A stretch of 64,000 nucleotides of DNA from Ramlibacter sp. WS9 (GTDB lineage Bacteria; Pseudomonadota; Gammaproteobacteria; Burkholderiales; Burkholderiaceae_C). Within the stretch, counting starts at the first letter, position 1; every line of letters starts with the position of its first letter. Made by a program: the position numbers and the translations under genes. Shown piece by piece: positions 55,148 to 64,000 of the stretch. Under the pieces are notes generated by a model. That model was not told the DNA's origin and ran no database searches. It was given only the letters and a program-made list of their open reading frames with translations. The DNA lies in the NCBI RefSeq assembly GCF_003797765.1, contig NZ_RKMB01000007.1, positions 186,001 to 250,000 on the forward strand. Reading direction: 5' to 3'.

Positions 55148-55170
55148 AATACAGGACAAGCTCCTGTATT
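55148..55170. promoter_or_regulatory. Palindromic operator before the toxin-antitoxin pair
   Basis: AATACAGGA and TCCTGTATT are perfect 9-bp arms around CAAGC, beginning 5 bp after the ureC stop and ending 10 bp before the antitoxin start. Ribbon-helix-helix antitoxins bind such sites. As RNA it could also form a hairpin between ureC and ureE. Confidence 0.65.
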
Positions 55171-55180
55171 ACAATGAGGC

Positions 55181-55465
55181 ATGACCCTCACCGTCCGACT
55201 CCCCCAAACGCTGGAACAGGCGCTCGACGAATACAGCGCGTCCAACGGCCTGACCAAAAGTCACGTTGTTCAGGAAGCGCTGGCCGACTACTTCGCGCGC
55301 ACCGGGAAGCAGAAGAAGCTCGCACCTGAAGGCGGTGTCAGCGCGAACTACGCAGCGTTCAAGCGGCTCGGCTTGATCGGCTGCGTGAGCGGCATGGCGG
55401 GCGAAAGCGCGACGAAGGAAGTGGTGCGAAAGCGCGCACTCGAACGTCTCACGAGGCCGCGTTGA
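55181..55465 (+). CDS. CopG/RHH-type antitoxin
   Basis: A 94-residue protein starting MTLTVRLPQTLEQALDEYSA, a ribbon-helix-helix N terminus, with SNGLTKSHVVQEALADYFAR completing the DNA-binding fold. The rest is a toxin-binding tail. Its stop overlaps the PIN toxin start by 1 bp. It lies on the urease operon strand. Confidence 0.85.
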   Translation: MTLTVRLPQTLEQALDEYSASNGLTKSHVVQEALADYFARTGKQKKLAPEGGVSANYAAFKRLGLIGCVSGMAGESATKEVVRKRALERLTRPR

Positions 55466-55884
55466 TGCATGGGCAGAGCGGCATCTTGCTGGATACCGGC
55501 GTGCTCGTCGCGTTGCTTCACTCGGACGATGGCCGGCACGAGGCCGCGACCCGATGGCTCGCCGGCTGCAGTGCGAAGTTGCATACCGTCGAAGCCGTGC
55601 TGACCGAAACGGCGTTCTTCCTGCCTGCACGTCGGCGCGCGACCGTCGCTGATCTGGCAGCCAAGGGGACGATCGACATCCACCGGCCTGACGCCACGGC
55701 GTACAAGCGTGTCGGGGCCATCCTGGGCAAATACGCGGATCTCGATCCCGATTGGGCGGACGCGATGCTGGTCTGGCTTGCGGAGGAAACCGGCATTCAC
55801 TCCATCGCCACTTTCGACGTGCGAGACTTTTCGGCCTACCGGATCCACGGCCGCAGCAAGTTCGTCCTGGAACCGATCACATGA
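55465..55884 (+). CDS. PIN-domain toxin (VapC-like ribonuclease)
   Basis: A 139-residue PIN protein. The acidic site is visible as Asp in GILLDTGVLVALLHSD, Glu in AVLTETAFFL, Asp in DPDWADAMLVWLAE, and Asp in IATFDVRDFSAY. PIN toxins cleave RNA and are neutralised by the partner antitoxin. The stop overlaps ureE by 4 bp, so ureE translation is coupled to the toxin gene. Confidence 0.88.
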   Translation: MHGQSGILLDTGVLVALLHSDDGRHEAATRWLAGCSAKLHTVEAVLTETAFFLPARRRATVADLAAKGTIDIHRPDATAYKRVGAILGKYADLDPDWADAMLVWLAEETGIHSIATFDVRDFSAYRIHGRSKFVLEPIT

Positions 55885-56420
55885 TCAACGCCACGAAACT
55901 GATAGCGCAGGGCAAGGGCCTCGCCCCCGTCCTGCTCAAACGCGCCGCCACAGTGGAGCTGGATTGGGACGTCCGGCAGAAGAGCCGCTTCGACTGCACC
56001 GATTCGCAGGGCCGACACCTGGGCGTGTTCCTGCCGCGCGGCACGGTCGTGCGCGGCAGCGACGTTCTGGTGGCCGAAGATGGCTCGCTGGTGAAGGTGA
56101 TCGCCCCGCCACAGCCGGTGTTGGTCGTCACGCATTGCAAGGAACATGGCACACCGTTCGACCTGACACGCGCGGCCTATCACCTGGGCAACCGCCACGT
56201 GCCGATCGAACTCAAGCCTGATCACCTGAAGATCGAGCCCGATCACGTGCTGGCGGACATGCTGCGCGCAATGCACCTGATCGTCCATGCGCGAGACGAC
56301 GCGTTCGAGCCGGAAGGCGGCGCGTACACGTCGCACGCCGCCCATTCGCACGGCCACGAACATCACGATCACGCGGACCACGACGGCCACGATCACGACC
56401 ATGGCCACCACGGCCACTGA
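55881..56420 (+). CDS. ureE: Urease accessory protein UreE (nickel metallochaperone)
   Basis: A 179-residue UreE. The N-terminal half ([40 protein letters not shown]) and metal-binding half ([20 protein letters not shown]) are standard. The C-terminal 27 residues are strongly His-rich ([20 protein letters not shown]) and would store nickel. The last 20 bp overlap ureF. Confidence 0.96.
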   Translation: MINATKLIAQGKGLAPVLLKRAATVELDWDVRQKSRFDCTDSQGRHLGVFLPRGTVVRGSDVLVAEDGSLVKVIAPPQPVLVVTHCKEHGTPFDLTRAAYHLGNRHVPIELKPDHLKIEPDHVLADMLRAMHLIVHARDDAFEPEGGAYTSHAAHSHGHEHHDHADHDGHDHDHGHHGH

Positions 56421-57074
56421 TGCGTCGCTGCTGCAGCTGATCTGGCTGGCTTCACCCGCCTTGCCGGTCGGCGGCTTTTCGTACTCCGAGGGCCTTGAGG
56501 CGGCGGTGGATCGCGGCCTGGTGCACGACGAGGCCAGCGGCGCATCGTGGCTTGCCGATCAACTGCACCTCACGCTGGCCCGTTCGGATCTCGCGATCAT
56601 CGGCCGCGCGATCACCGCGTGGCGGGACGATGACATGAAGGAAGTCACCCGCCTGAACGCCTGGGTCCTGCAGACACGTGAGACTGCAGAATTCCGCCAA
56701 CAGACCGAGCAAATGGGCCGCTCGCTGGTGGAGTGGCTCAAGTCCATCCAGCCTTCACTGGCTGCGCGCGTCACCGAATCCGTCACCTACCCCATCGCCT
56801 TCGCCCTCGCAGCCTCGGCCACCACCGCAACCCCACGCGACTGCCTGCTGGCATTCGCTTTCGGCTGGGCCGAGAACATGATGCAGGCCGCCATCAAGTC
56901 CGTGCCCCTGGGCCAGAGCGCCGGCCAGCGCATCCTGCTTCGGCTGGCCGGGGAGATTCCCGCGGCGGTGGACAAGGCGCTGGCGTTGCGCGACGATGAG
57001 CGCCAGGCTTTCTCGCCGATGCTGGCCATCCTGTCGGCGCAGCACGAAACGCAGTACTCGAGGCTCTTCAGATC

Positions 57075-57078
<4 letters not shown>
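56401..57078 (+). CDS. ureF: Urease accessory protein UreF
   Basis: A 225-residue all-helical UreF with [34 protein letters not shown] and [20 protein letters not shown]. It binds UreD and gates UreG GTPase activity. The start at 56401 lies inside the His-codon tract of ureE. It overlaps ureG by 4 bp. Confidence 0.95.
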
Positions 57079-57722
<644 letters not shown>

Positions 57723-57734
57723 AATCGCCGCTCC

Positions 57735-57824
57735 GGAGAGTTGGCAGAGCGGTTGAATGCACCGGTCTTGAAAACCGGCGACGTCGCAAGACGTCCGTGA
57801 GTTCGAATCTCACACTCTCCGCCA
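57735..57824 (+). tRNA. tRNA-Ser (anticodon UGA)
   Basis: A 90-nt tRNA with a long variable arm. The acceptor stem pairs GGAGAGT with ACTCTCC, followed by G and an encoded CCA. The anticodon stem-loop reads CCGGT-CTTGAAA-ACCGG with anticodon TGA, and the T arm contains GTTCGAATC. Confidence 0.97.
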
Positions 57825-57874
57825 AATCTTGTTCCCTCTATAGACGCTAGTCTCAAAGACATTGAGGAAAAGCT

Positions 57875-58147
57875 TTGGATCAACACCAACAGCCTCCGCC
57901 TCCGGCGTCTCCACCAGCCCAACCCCGCAACCCTCTGCATGGTCTGACGCTGGAGGCCATCGTCACCGCATTGGTGGCGCATTACGGATGGGAGGGACTG
58001 GGCGAGCGGATACCCGTGCGCTGCTTCACGAGCGACCCCAGCGTGGCGTCCAGCCTGAAGTTCTTGCGCAAGACACCTTGGGCGCGAGAGAAGGTGGAGA
58101 GCCTGTACCTGTTCATGCTGCGCGATGTCCGCCGAGCACGCCAGTAA
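57875..58147 (+). CDS. VF530-like DNA-binding protein (DUF2132)
   Basis: A 90-residue protein with a TTG start and GAGGAAA just upstream. A Pro-rich N terminus precedes [20 protein letters not shown], the VF530/DUF2132 signature, then [20 protein letters not shown]. Members bind DNA in a small helical fold. It is a single gene after the tRNA. Confidence 0.88.
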   Translation: MDQHQQPPPPASPPAQPRNPLHGLTLEAIVTALVAHYGWEGLGERIPVRCFTSDPSVASSLKFLRKTPWAREKVESLYLFMLRDVRRARQ

Positions 58148-58215
58148 GCGTCTCCTGACCTGTTGCCACTCAGCCATTGGCCGCATAAAATTCAAAATTG
58201 CAAAACACGCGGCCA

Positions 58216-59172
58216 ATGGAGTACCTGCCCCTTCCCGACAATGCCGCGCGTCAACTCATCGATTCGGCGACGATCTTTGGCGAGTTCCGGCGCGTGCTGG
58301 CACAGGCTCGCCAGTACGCGGGAGGGATGTACTGGAAACGGCAGGGCGACTACGAGTATTTGGTGAAGACGCGGCCGGACGGCCGCCAACAACGTGTCGG
58401 CGCTCGTGCTGCCGAAACCGAAAAGACCTACGAGGAATTCACCGCACGCAAACGTGAGGTGGAAGAGCGATTGCGCTCGCTGCGAGGCGCCTTGAAAGAC
58501 GCCGAACGGCTCAACAAGGCGTTGAAGGTGGGTCGTGTGCCAACCCCTGTGTTGGCGGTGCTGCAAGCCATCGAAGACGCAGGACTGGGGCCACATTTCA
58601 CGGTCGTCGGGACGCACGCTCTCTACGCTTATGAAACCGCCGCAGGCGTGCGCATCGTTCAAGGAGCGCTTGCAACTCAGGACGTCGACTTGCTGTGGGA
58701 CGCGCGAAAGCGCGTGCGCTTCCTGACGGACCTGCGAAGGCTGGAAACATCCATGCTGAGCGTGCTGCGGCGTGCCGATCCGACGTTCCAGCGCAAAGAA
58801 GGCCAGAACGAAACAGCCATCAATGCCAAAGGCTTCGAGGTGGACTTTCTCCGGCGCCAACCCGAAGGCGATGATCCCCACCCCTTCCGCTTTTCCGACG
58901 ACGAGGGTGATCTTTGGCCGGTGCAAGCCGTTCGTGCATCGGTGCTGACCACGGCGCCAAGATTCGACCATGTGGTCGTTTCAGCCACCGGGCGCATGGG
59001 CCTGATGCGCACGATCGCACCGGCGACGTTCGTGGAATTCAAGCGATGGATGGCAAAGAAGGCGCCGCATCGGGCCGAGGCCAAACGCCGGCGTGACTTG
59101 CGGCAAGCCGACATCGTGCAGAAGCTGATGGACGAGGGCCTTCTATTGACGCAGCAGGGGGAAGCCGCATGA
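58216..59172 (+). CDS. GSU2403-type nucleotidyltransferase-fold protein
   Basis: About 318 residues. The N-terminal 110 residues are helical with a coiled-coil-like stretch (EEFTARKREVEERLRSLRGA). The nucleotidyltransferase-like core includes FTVVGTHALYAYETAAGV and the acidic ATQDVDLLWDARK, followed by AKGFEVDFLRRQ. This matches the GSU2403 group, some of which act in toxin-antitoxin or defence settings; no partner gene is visible here. ATG at 58216 is preferred over a TTG 18 bp upstream. It converges with pilY1. Confidence 0.75.
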   Translation: MEYLPLPDNAARQLIDSATIFGEFRRVLAQARQYAGGMYWKRQGDYEYLVKTRPDGRQQRVGARAAETEKTYEEFTARKREVEERLRSLRGALKDAERLNKALKVGRVPTPVLAVLQAIEDAGLGPHFTVVGTHALYAYETAAGVRIVQGALATQDVDLLWDARKRVRFLTDLRRLETSMLSVLRRADPTFQRKEGQNETAINAKGFEVDFLRRQPEGDDPHPFRFSDDEGDLWPVQAVRASVLTTAPRFDHVVVSATGRMGLMRTIAPATFVEFKRWMAKKAPHRAEAKRRRDLRQADIVQKLMDEGLLLTQQGEAA

Positions 59173-59193
59173 CAGCGGACCCCGTAGCCTTCG

Positions 59194-62100
59194 CTAGTTC
59201 AACGCCCGCTTGTAAATCCGGCGGAACAACGCGGCAGTGGTGGCCGTTTCGTAGATCTCGCGGCTTTGCGTGGTCTTGTCCGAGAAGCGCAGCACGCCGC
59301 GCGTGCCGGCACCGGTGGTGATCAGGATCGGACGGCTCGACAGTGCGTCGGCCAGCACGGTGCCGGCGTCGTAGTAGAGGCCTCCGCCCAAGGTCTTCTC
59401 CACGGCTCCACCGGTCGAGGCATTCAGCTGGAACAGGTAGCTCGAGCCGCCCGGGTTGCACACCAGGTTGGACGGCTTGTTGACCACGAAGACGAGCGTG
59501 CCTTTGGTGGTGAGCGCGGCCTGGTTGTTCACGCGGCCATTGGCGACGGGCACGTCCATGTAGAACCCGCGCTTCGTAGCCAGGTCGACCGAATGGTGAG
59601 TGGCGGTGTAGGGTGCATTGGCGCTGGCCTGCGTGGCGGATTGGCACACCAGGTCACCGGTGCCACCGCCGGTGGGGCATGTCGCGCCGTTGGTGCCGCG
59701 GATGTTGGGCATGGACGGCGACGCCACGGAGGTGTCGTCCACGATGCCGTAGAAAGTCTGCGTCTGCGTCGCGAAAGAATTCGGCGAAGCGGTGCCCGGC
59801 ACGTCCTCGGTGGAGAAGTACTGGCCGGTGCCGAAGTACACGTACGCCTTGGTCGTACTGCCCGACACCGGGCCAACGACCGGCGGCACGGTGATGGGCT
59901 GGTAGCTGCCGTCGGGCGCGCTCACCGCGGCGATGCGCACCGGGGCGCTGAGCGTCGCGGCGTCGAGGTCGATGCGCCAGAGGTTGCCCAAGAGGTCGCC
60001 GCCGTAGACATAGCGCACCACCGAATTCGCCGCAACGTTGGCGAGCTTGCCCAGGTGCGCGAGACCCAGCGCGGCGGACGTGCTGCCGTAGCCGGCCGGT
60101 GTGATGAATTCTTTTTCGATGGCGCCGGTGGACGGGTTGAGCACCCAGATGTGGCCGCGGCCGTCGCCGCCCAGGCCGCCCGCGGCTGTGTCGTTGCGCA
60201 AGCCCGACGTCACCACCACCCTCCACCCCGCCGCCGTGTTGACCACCAGCGGGATGCCGAACGAATAGCCCATGTTGGTGGGCTTGAATTCCCACTTCAC
60301 CTTGCTCACCGCCGCCGCTTCGTTGGCGGCCGTACCGGACGTGATGTCGAGCGCGTAGTAGCCGGCGCCGCCCTTGCCCAGCCCGCCGACCAGGATGTGC
60401 GTCATGGCGCCTGCGCCGGTGATCTCCGCAGTGGCCGGCGTGCTGTCGACCAGGTATTCATGGTCGAAGCTGGTGCTGGCGCGCCCCGGCAGCTTGGCGT
60501 GGACCAGCTGCGGCACATAGGCCCACAGTTCCTGCCCGCGCGTGGTGGCGGCAGCCTCGACCCGGCCATCGATCGCATGCAGCATGCCGTCGTTGGCGGC
60601 CTGGTACACCACGGCGCCGCTCGCGTAGTTCACGACCACCGGCTCGGCGTTGATGATGTCCCCCAGCAGGTAGGTGCGCAACCGGTAGGTGGTGCCCTCG
60701 CCCGTGCGGTCACCGCGGGTGTAGTTGATGATGCCGTCGCTCAGCGCCGCGGTCGCGGCGCGGAATGCCGTGCCGTTGGCCGTGCTGAAGGCAGCGCCCG
60801 CCGTGCCGTTCCACGACGCGATCTTGCGGCTCGCCGCGGTCTGTGTGTTCAGCTTGTCGCGGGCGGACCATTGCGTGGCCCCGGTTTGCAAGCCCGTGGA
60901 CAGGTCGAGCGAATACGCTTCGAGATCGCCGTACCAGGTGCCGGAGTTGTAGCTGGACGCATAGCCGACGCTCCCGGCCGTGATCTGCGCGTTGGTCACC
61001 GCCACCGCTGCGGCGGCGGCGTCTTTCGCGAGGGCGTCCGAGATGATGTTCTGGAATGCGTCCACGAGCGTCGGCCCGTCGGTGGCGGCGATGAACTTGC
61101 CGCCGCCTTGAGTTGCCGTGTTGATCAGCAACGCGTCGTTCTGCACCGTCGGGTCGGCGAAGCCGATCATGTAGGTGGTGATGTTGTTCTTGGCGGCCAC
61201 CGCCGGCGCGATGGGCGCCGGCTTGGTCAGGTCCGGGCGCAAGTCGGTGTCGAACAGCGCCTTCGCCACGTCGTCCATGTAGTCCGAGCCCTGGCTCTCG
61301 TAGGTGCGCGCGGTCTTGCGGTCCCACGAACCCGTCGCCCCGCTCGATACGCAGGTAGACGCATTCGCACCGGAGCAATCCTTGTCGTAGTCCCGGATGT
61401 GGGTGTTGTTGTTGAAGACGCGATCGTGCTGCGGGCGGCCGTCCGTCAGGGCGAAGAGCGAGGAGCGCTGGCACCAGTACTGGATCGGCTTGGCCGAGGC
61501 GGCACTGGTGCAGGACGGTGCACCCGAGAGACAGGCATTGCGCGCGGGGCTGGCGTCGGTTCCGTCGAGCTTGAGCAGCGCGTCCAGGTCCACGCTGCCA
61601 TTGGCGGTGGTCACCGTGCCGGTATAGCCGGTGGACAGGTATCGGCCGATGTCGGCGAAGGTGGAAGCCAGCGGCGTGTTGCCCGACGGCACCAAAGTGT
61701 CGATGCTGGTCTTCACCGTGGTGCGCGACGCGGTCGTCAAATCCCCCATGGCGATCTTCAGCAGGCCGCCCGTGCCCGAGACGTAGGTGGCCAGCCCCAC
61801 GCGCACCGCGGCGCTGGCACCGGCGGACGGGGGCAGTGGCAGGCTGTCGACGACGCTCTTGGCCGAAGTCCTCGCGATCTCGATGCGGTTCTGAACCGCG
61901 CCGGAGCCCACCAGCTTGCGGTCGCTCCAGCCGGTGAGTGCGCCGCCGCCGTAGTCGCCGAAATACCAGTTCAGGAAGTGGCCGGTGTATTGCGAATCGA
62001 GGTAAGTGCCCGGCACCCGGTTGCTGCCCGAAACCGTATCGGCGAGCAGGCGCGCATCATAGCTTGAGTTGTTGTCGAAGCAGCGGCCGGGCTCCGTGCC

Positions 62101-62445
62101 CGTGACTGTCGTGTGGCGGTAGGTGCTGCCGCTCACGACGAAGCGCGGCGTGCCGCCCACCACCTTGATGTCCACCGACGAGCCTGCGGCGATGCGCGTG
62201 CCGCCGGGGCAATTGTTCAGGTACGTGGCAGACGACACATACGGGCTGGCCGGCACGATGTTGCTCATCGACCCCGAGTTGTCGATCATGAACATGAAGT
62301 TCGGCGGCACGTTGTTCTTCACCGCCGGCGGGATGTCGTCAATCTTCTGGGCCAGCGCCCAGCAGGAGGCCAGGGCCAAACACAGGAAGAAGGCCGACCG
62401 CAGCCAGGCCAGGGGCGGCGTAAGGCGCATGCGGGTTGCGGTCAT
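59194..62445 (-). CDS. pilY1: Type IV pilus assembly protein PilY1
   Basis: A 1083-residue protein with a signal peptide (FFLCLALASCWALAQ). A von Willebrand A-like region carries the MIDAS start FMFMIDNSGSMSN near residue 55. The C-terminal beta-propeller has HILVGGLGKGGAGYYALDIT and VYGGDLLGNLWRIDLDAA. PilY1 sits at the pilus tip and affects extension, adhesion and surface sensing. It follows pilX by 22 bp. The upstream in-frame extension to 62535 lacks a signal peptide and was rejected. Confidence 0.92.
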   Translation of the reverse strand: MTATRMRLTPPLAWLRSAFFLCLALASCWALAQKIDDIPPAVKNNVPPNFMFMIDNSGSMSNIVPASPYVSSATYLNNCPGGTRIAAGSSVDIKVVGGTPRFVVSGSTYRHTTVTGTEPGRCFDNNSSYDARLLADTVSGSNRVPGTYLDSQYTGHFLNWYFGDYGGGALTGWSDRKLVGSGAVQNRIEIARTSAKSVVDSLPLPPSAGASAAVRVGLATYVSGTGGLLKIAMGDLTTASRTTVKTSIDTLVPSGNTPLASTFADIGRYLSTGYTGTVTTANGSVDLDALLKLDGTDASPARNACLSGAPSCTSAASAKPIQYWCQRSSLFALTDGRPQHDRVFNNNTHIRDYDKDCSGANASTCVSSGATGSWDRKTARTYESQGSDYMDDVAKALFDTDLRPDLTKPAPIAPAVAAKNNITTYMIGFADPTVQNDALLINTATQGGGKFIAATDGPTLVDAFQNIISDALAKDAAAAAVAVTNAQITAGSVGYASSYNSGTWYGDLEAYSLDLSTGLQTGATQWSARDKLNTQTAASRKIASWNGTAGAAFSTANGTAFRAATAALSDGIINYTRGDRTGEGTTYRLRTYLLGDIINAEPVVVNYASGAVVYQAANDGMLHAIDGRVEAAATTRGQELWAYVPQLVHAKLPGRASTSFDHEYLVDSTPATAEITGAGAMTHILVGGLGKGGAGYYALDITSGTAANEAAAVSKVKWEFKPTNMGYSFGIPLVVNTAAGWRVVVTSGLRNDTAAGGLGGDGRGHIWVLNPSTGAIEKEFITPAGYGSTSAALGLAHLGKLANVAANSVVRYVYGGDLLGNLWRIDLDAATLSAPVRIAAVSAPDGSYQPITVPPVVGPVSGSTTKAYVYFGTGQYFSTEDVPGTASPNSFATQTQTFYGIVDDTSVASPSMPNIRGTNGATCPTGGGTGDLVCQSATQASANAPYTATHHSVDLATKRGFYMDVPVANGRVNNQAALTTKGTLVFVVNKPSNLVCNPGGSSYLFQLNASTGGAVEKTLGGGLYYDAGTVLADALSSRPILITTGAGTRGVLRFSDKTTQSREIYETATTAALFRRIYKRALN

Positions 62446-62467
62446 TTGGTCAATCCTCAATGGTCGC

Positions 62468-63082
62468 TCAGGTGGTGGCCGGGCCGGCGACCATCGCTTC
62501 GAACCAGCGTTCGGTGCCGCGGGGGCCGCGCACACGGATCACCACGCGGTAGCGCAGCCCGATGCTGGCCGCGCTGAGCGCCGAGTCGCTGGCTTCGTAC
62601 TCGCACTTGGCGCGAATGTCCGTGATGTCGGTGAACGTCGGCGCGGTGTTGCACATGCGCTCCACCACATACTGCACCCGGTAGTTGCCGGCTTCGGCCG
62701 CGCAGTCGGTGACCATCACGCCTTTTTCGTCGACGCAGGGCACGCTCGTCCATGTCACCGATGCGGGCAGTCCCAGCGAGTCGACAGTGGTGTCGCGCAG
62801 AGGCAGGTACTGGTTGGCGACAGCCGTGTTGCCCGCGCCGCCGGCCACGCGGTTGGCGATCACCGTCAACGCGTCCGTCATCGCCCGGTCCGAGGCCTGG
62901 GCTGCCGCCTGCTGGAACGACAGGTTGCCGGCGATCACGTTGCCGGTGTCGGCCGCGCGGATCGCGCTCATGCCGCCGAGGAACACCATCACCAGAACCA
63001 CCAGCACCACGATCAGCACCATGCCGCCCTGGCTGCGGCGTGAACCGGTTCGCCGCGTGCGGCGCAGGTTGGTGGGACTCAT
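62468..63082 (-). CDS. pilX: Type IV pilus minor pilin PilX
   Basis: A 204-residue protein with a basic leader and one membrane helix, RRSQGGMVLIVVLVVLVMVF. GG-M is the atypical prepilin-like cleavage site seen in PilX N-terminal domains. QQAAAQASDRAMTDALTVIA follows. Two or more cysteines are in the globular part (VPCVDEKG, TDCAAEAG). Its start overlaps pilW by 4 bp. Confidence 0.87.
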   Translation of the reverse strand: MSPTNLRRTRRTGSRRSQGGMVLIVVLVVLVMVFLGGMSAIRAADTGNVIAGNLSFQQAAAQASDRAMTDALTVIANRVAGGAGNTAVANQYLPLRDTTVDSLGLPASVTWTSVPCVDEKGVMVTDCAAEAGNYRVQYVVERMCNTAPTFTDITDIRAKCEYEASDSALSAASIGLRYRVVIRVRGPRGTERWFEAMVAGPATT

Positions 63083-64000
63083 GAGTCACTCCAGATGACG
63101 TTGCGCAGGGGTACCACGGCCTTGTGCACGCGATAGCGGTAGTTTCGCCATGTCTTGCCGGCCGCTACCGTCGTGGCGCTCAGGTCGATCACGGGCGCCG
63201 CGGCGTCCTGGAACGAGCAGGGCCCGGTGTTGGCGACGCTCGCCGCGTTGGTGCAGGCCGAGCTTACGGACGACCCTTCCGCCTCGCGCGAGCGGGTGAC
63301 GATGACGACGCGCACGGCCTTGATGCGGGCGACGTTGGCCACCGAAGGCGTGCCGCCCCAGGTGGCGCCCGACGCGTCGACCCATTGGGTAACGACGTCG
63401 CTGCTGCCCGCGGTGCTGATGCCGTATTGCGCATGCATCTGCACCACGTCCATGGCGATGGCGTCCACGCCCGCGCCGAACGACAGTGGGTTGCTGGTAC
63501 ACGCCGGCACCGTGCTGTTGGTAAATGCGTTGTAGCGAACGAGCGAATTGCATTGCACGGTGAACGCGTCCTGGCGCAGGCCGGCGCTGGCGGACCCGAT
63601 GCGGCTCACGACTGCGGGCCCAATGACCGAACCGGAGGTGGCGAAACCATAGTTCGGCTCGTTGGTGAAGTCCGACGGATTGGGGTTCAGGCCCTGGTTG
63701 GGGTTGCGCACGATGATGTCGCAAGACGTCGCGTTGCCACCGCAGCCGCTGGGCGATGCCGCCGGGGCCGTGGTCACTTCGAACAGGGTGCACGGCTCCC
63801 CCGAACCGGGCACGCCGATCAGCGCCAGGTCGCCAAGCGCGAACTTCCCGCCCTGGCCGACCTTGATGTTGGCCCCCATCGCGGGCGCCATGACGGGCAC
63901 GCCGGAAAGCACGCCGGCGCCGGTGCCGCCGCTGAACACCAGCGTGTCGGATGCCGAAGCGCTGGCGCCGGAGACGATGCGCGCCGGCATCATCGCGGCG
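63079..64000 (-). CDS. pilW: Type IV pilus minor pilin PilW, C-terminal part (partial)
   Basis: The frame is open to the right edge, so the prepilin N terminus is outside the window. The visible 307 or so residues include MGANIKVGQGGKFALGD, VVQMHAQYGISTAGSSDVVT and RIKAVRVVIVTRSREAEG, which fit the PilW C-terminal region. The order pilW-pilX-pilY1 is the standard minor-pilin operon. Confidence 0.85.
   Translation of the reverse strand, partial: AAMMPARIVSGASASASDTLVFSGGTGAGVLSGVPVMAPAMGANIKVGQGGKFALGDLALIGVPGSGEPCTLFEVTTAPAASPSGCGGNATSCDIIVRNPNQGLNPNPSDFTNEPNYGFATSGSVIGPAVVSRIGSASAGLRQDAFTVQCNSLVRYNAFTNSTVPACTSNPLSFGAGVDAIAMDVVQMHAQYGISTAGSSDVVTQWVDASGATWGGTPSVANVARIKAVRVVIVTRSREAEGSSVSSACTNAASVANTGPCSFQDAAAPVIDLSATTVAAGKTWRNYRYRVHKAVVPLRNVIWSDS

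Noticed and set aside
57735..57824. tRNA-Ser as an integration site for a genomic island
   Set aside because: No integrase gene and no repeat of the tRNA 3' end were seen downstream within the window.

Overview
The window is about 65% G+C, with tightly packed genes, many ATGA start/stop overlaps, a Bug/TctC-type binding protein, a complete urt urea transporter and urease, and dispersed palindromic repeats typical of beta-proteobacteria. It looks like chromosome from a Burkholderiales bacterium, most likely a member of the Comamonadaceae (Ramlibacter or Variovorax relatives); the genus is inference. No phage, insertion sequence or CRISPR array was seen.

Layout. (1) 1-7.4 kb: uric acid breakdown: puuD (partial), xdhC, uraH, a GntR regulator, puuE, a fused uraD-allC, and an M20 hydrolase. 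(2) 7.8-12.4 kb: glyoxylate salvage (LysR regulator, gcl, hyi, glxR). (3) 12.4-20.3 kb: galactarate/glucarate use (garD, LacI regulator, Bug binding protein, 2-hydroxyacid dehydrogenase, gudD, garL-like aldolase, garR). (4) 20.3-22.5 kb: an island bounded by inverted repeats of about 280 bp. It carries a MAPEG protein, a HicB/HicA pair and an unknown gene, separated by integron attC-like sites. (5) 22.5-31.8 kb: a periplasmic binding protein, a nitrilase-fold hydrolase, a small membrane protein, an ABC transporter operon ending in ureD, and envelope genes. (6) 31.8-37.5 kb: urtABCDE urea transporter on the minus strand. (7) 37.9-47.9 kb: an eight-gene coupled operon of TonB receptor, VTT membrane protein, Cys-rich secreted protein, and two tandem pairs resembling the two halves of VioB, with a VOC protein between the pairs. 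(8) 47.9-52.5 kb: a LuxR-type response regulator and an NCS1 permease fused to a hybrid histidine kinase. (9) 52.6-57.7 kb: ureA, a small UreJ-like gene, ureB, ureC, a CopG/PIN toxin-antitoxin pair, ureE, ureF, ureG. (10) 57.7-64 kb: tRNA-Ser(UGA), VF530 protein, a nucleotidyltransferase, and the type IV pilus genes pilY1, pilX and pilW (partial).

How it fits together. Much of the window is one nitrogen-scavenging programme. Urate goes to allantoin, allantoate, then urea plus glyoxylate. Urea from inside or from UrtABCDE is split by urease, and glyoxylate becomes glycerate through Gcl and GlxR. Sigma-54-like promoters before ureA and before the ABC transporter-ureD operon suggest NtrC-type nitrogen control. 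A shared AGTGTATACA palindrome before puuD and between uraH and the GntR gene suggests a local urate regulon. The galactarate/glucarate block also feeds tartronate semialdehyde. The most novel locus is the duplicated, split VioB-like operon, which lacks the other violacein genes and is coupled to envelope and TonB functions.
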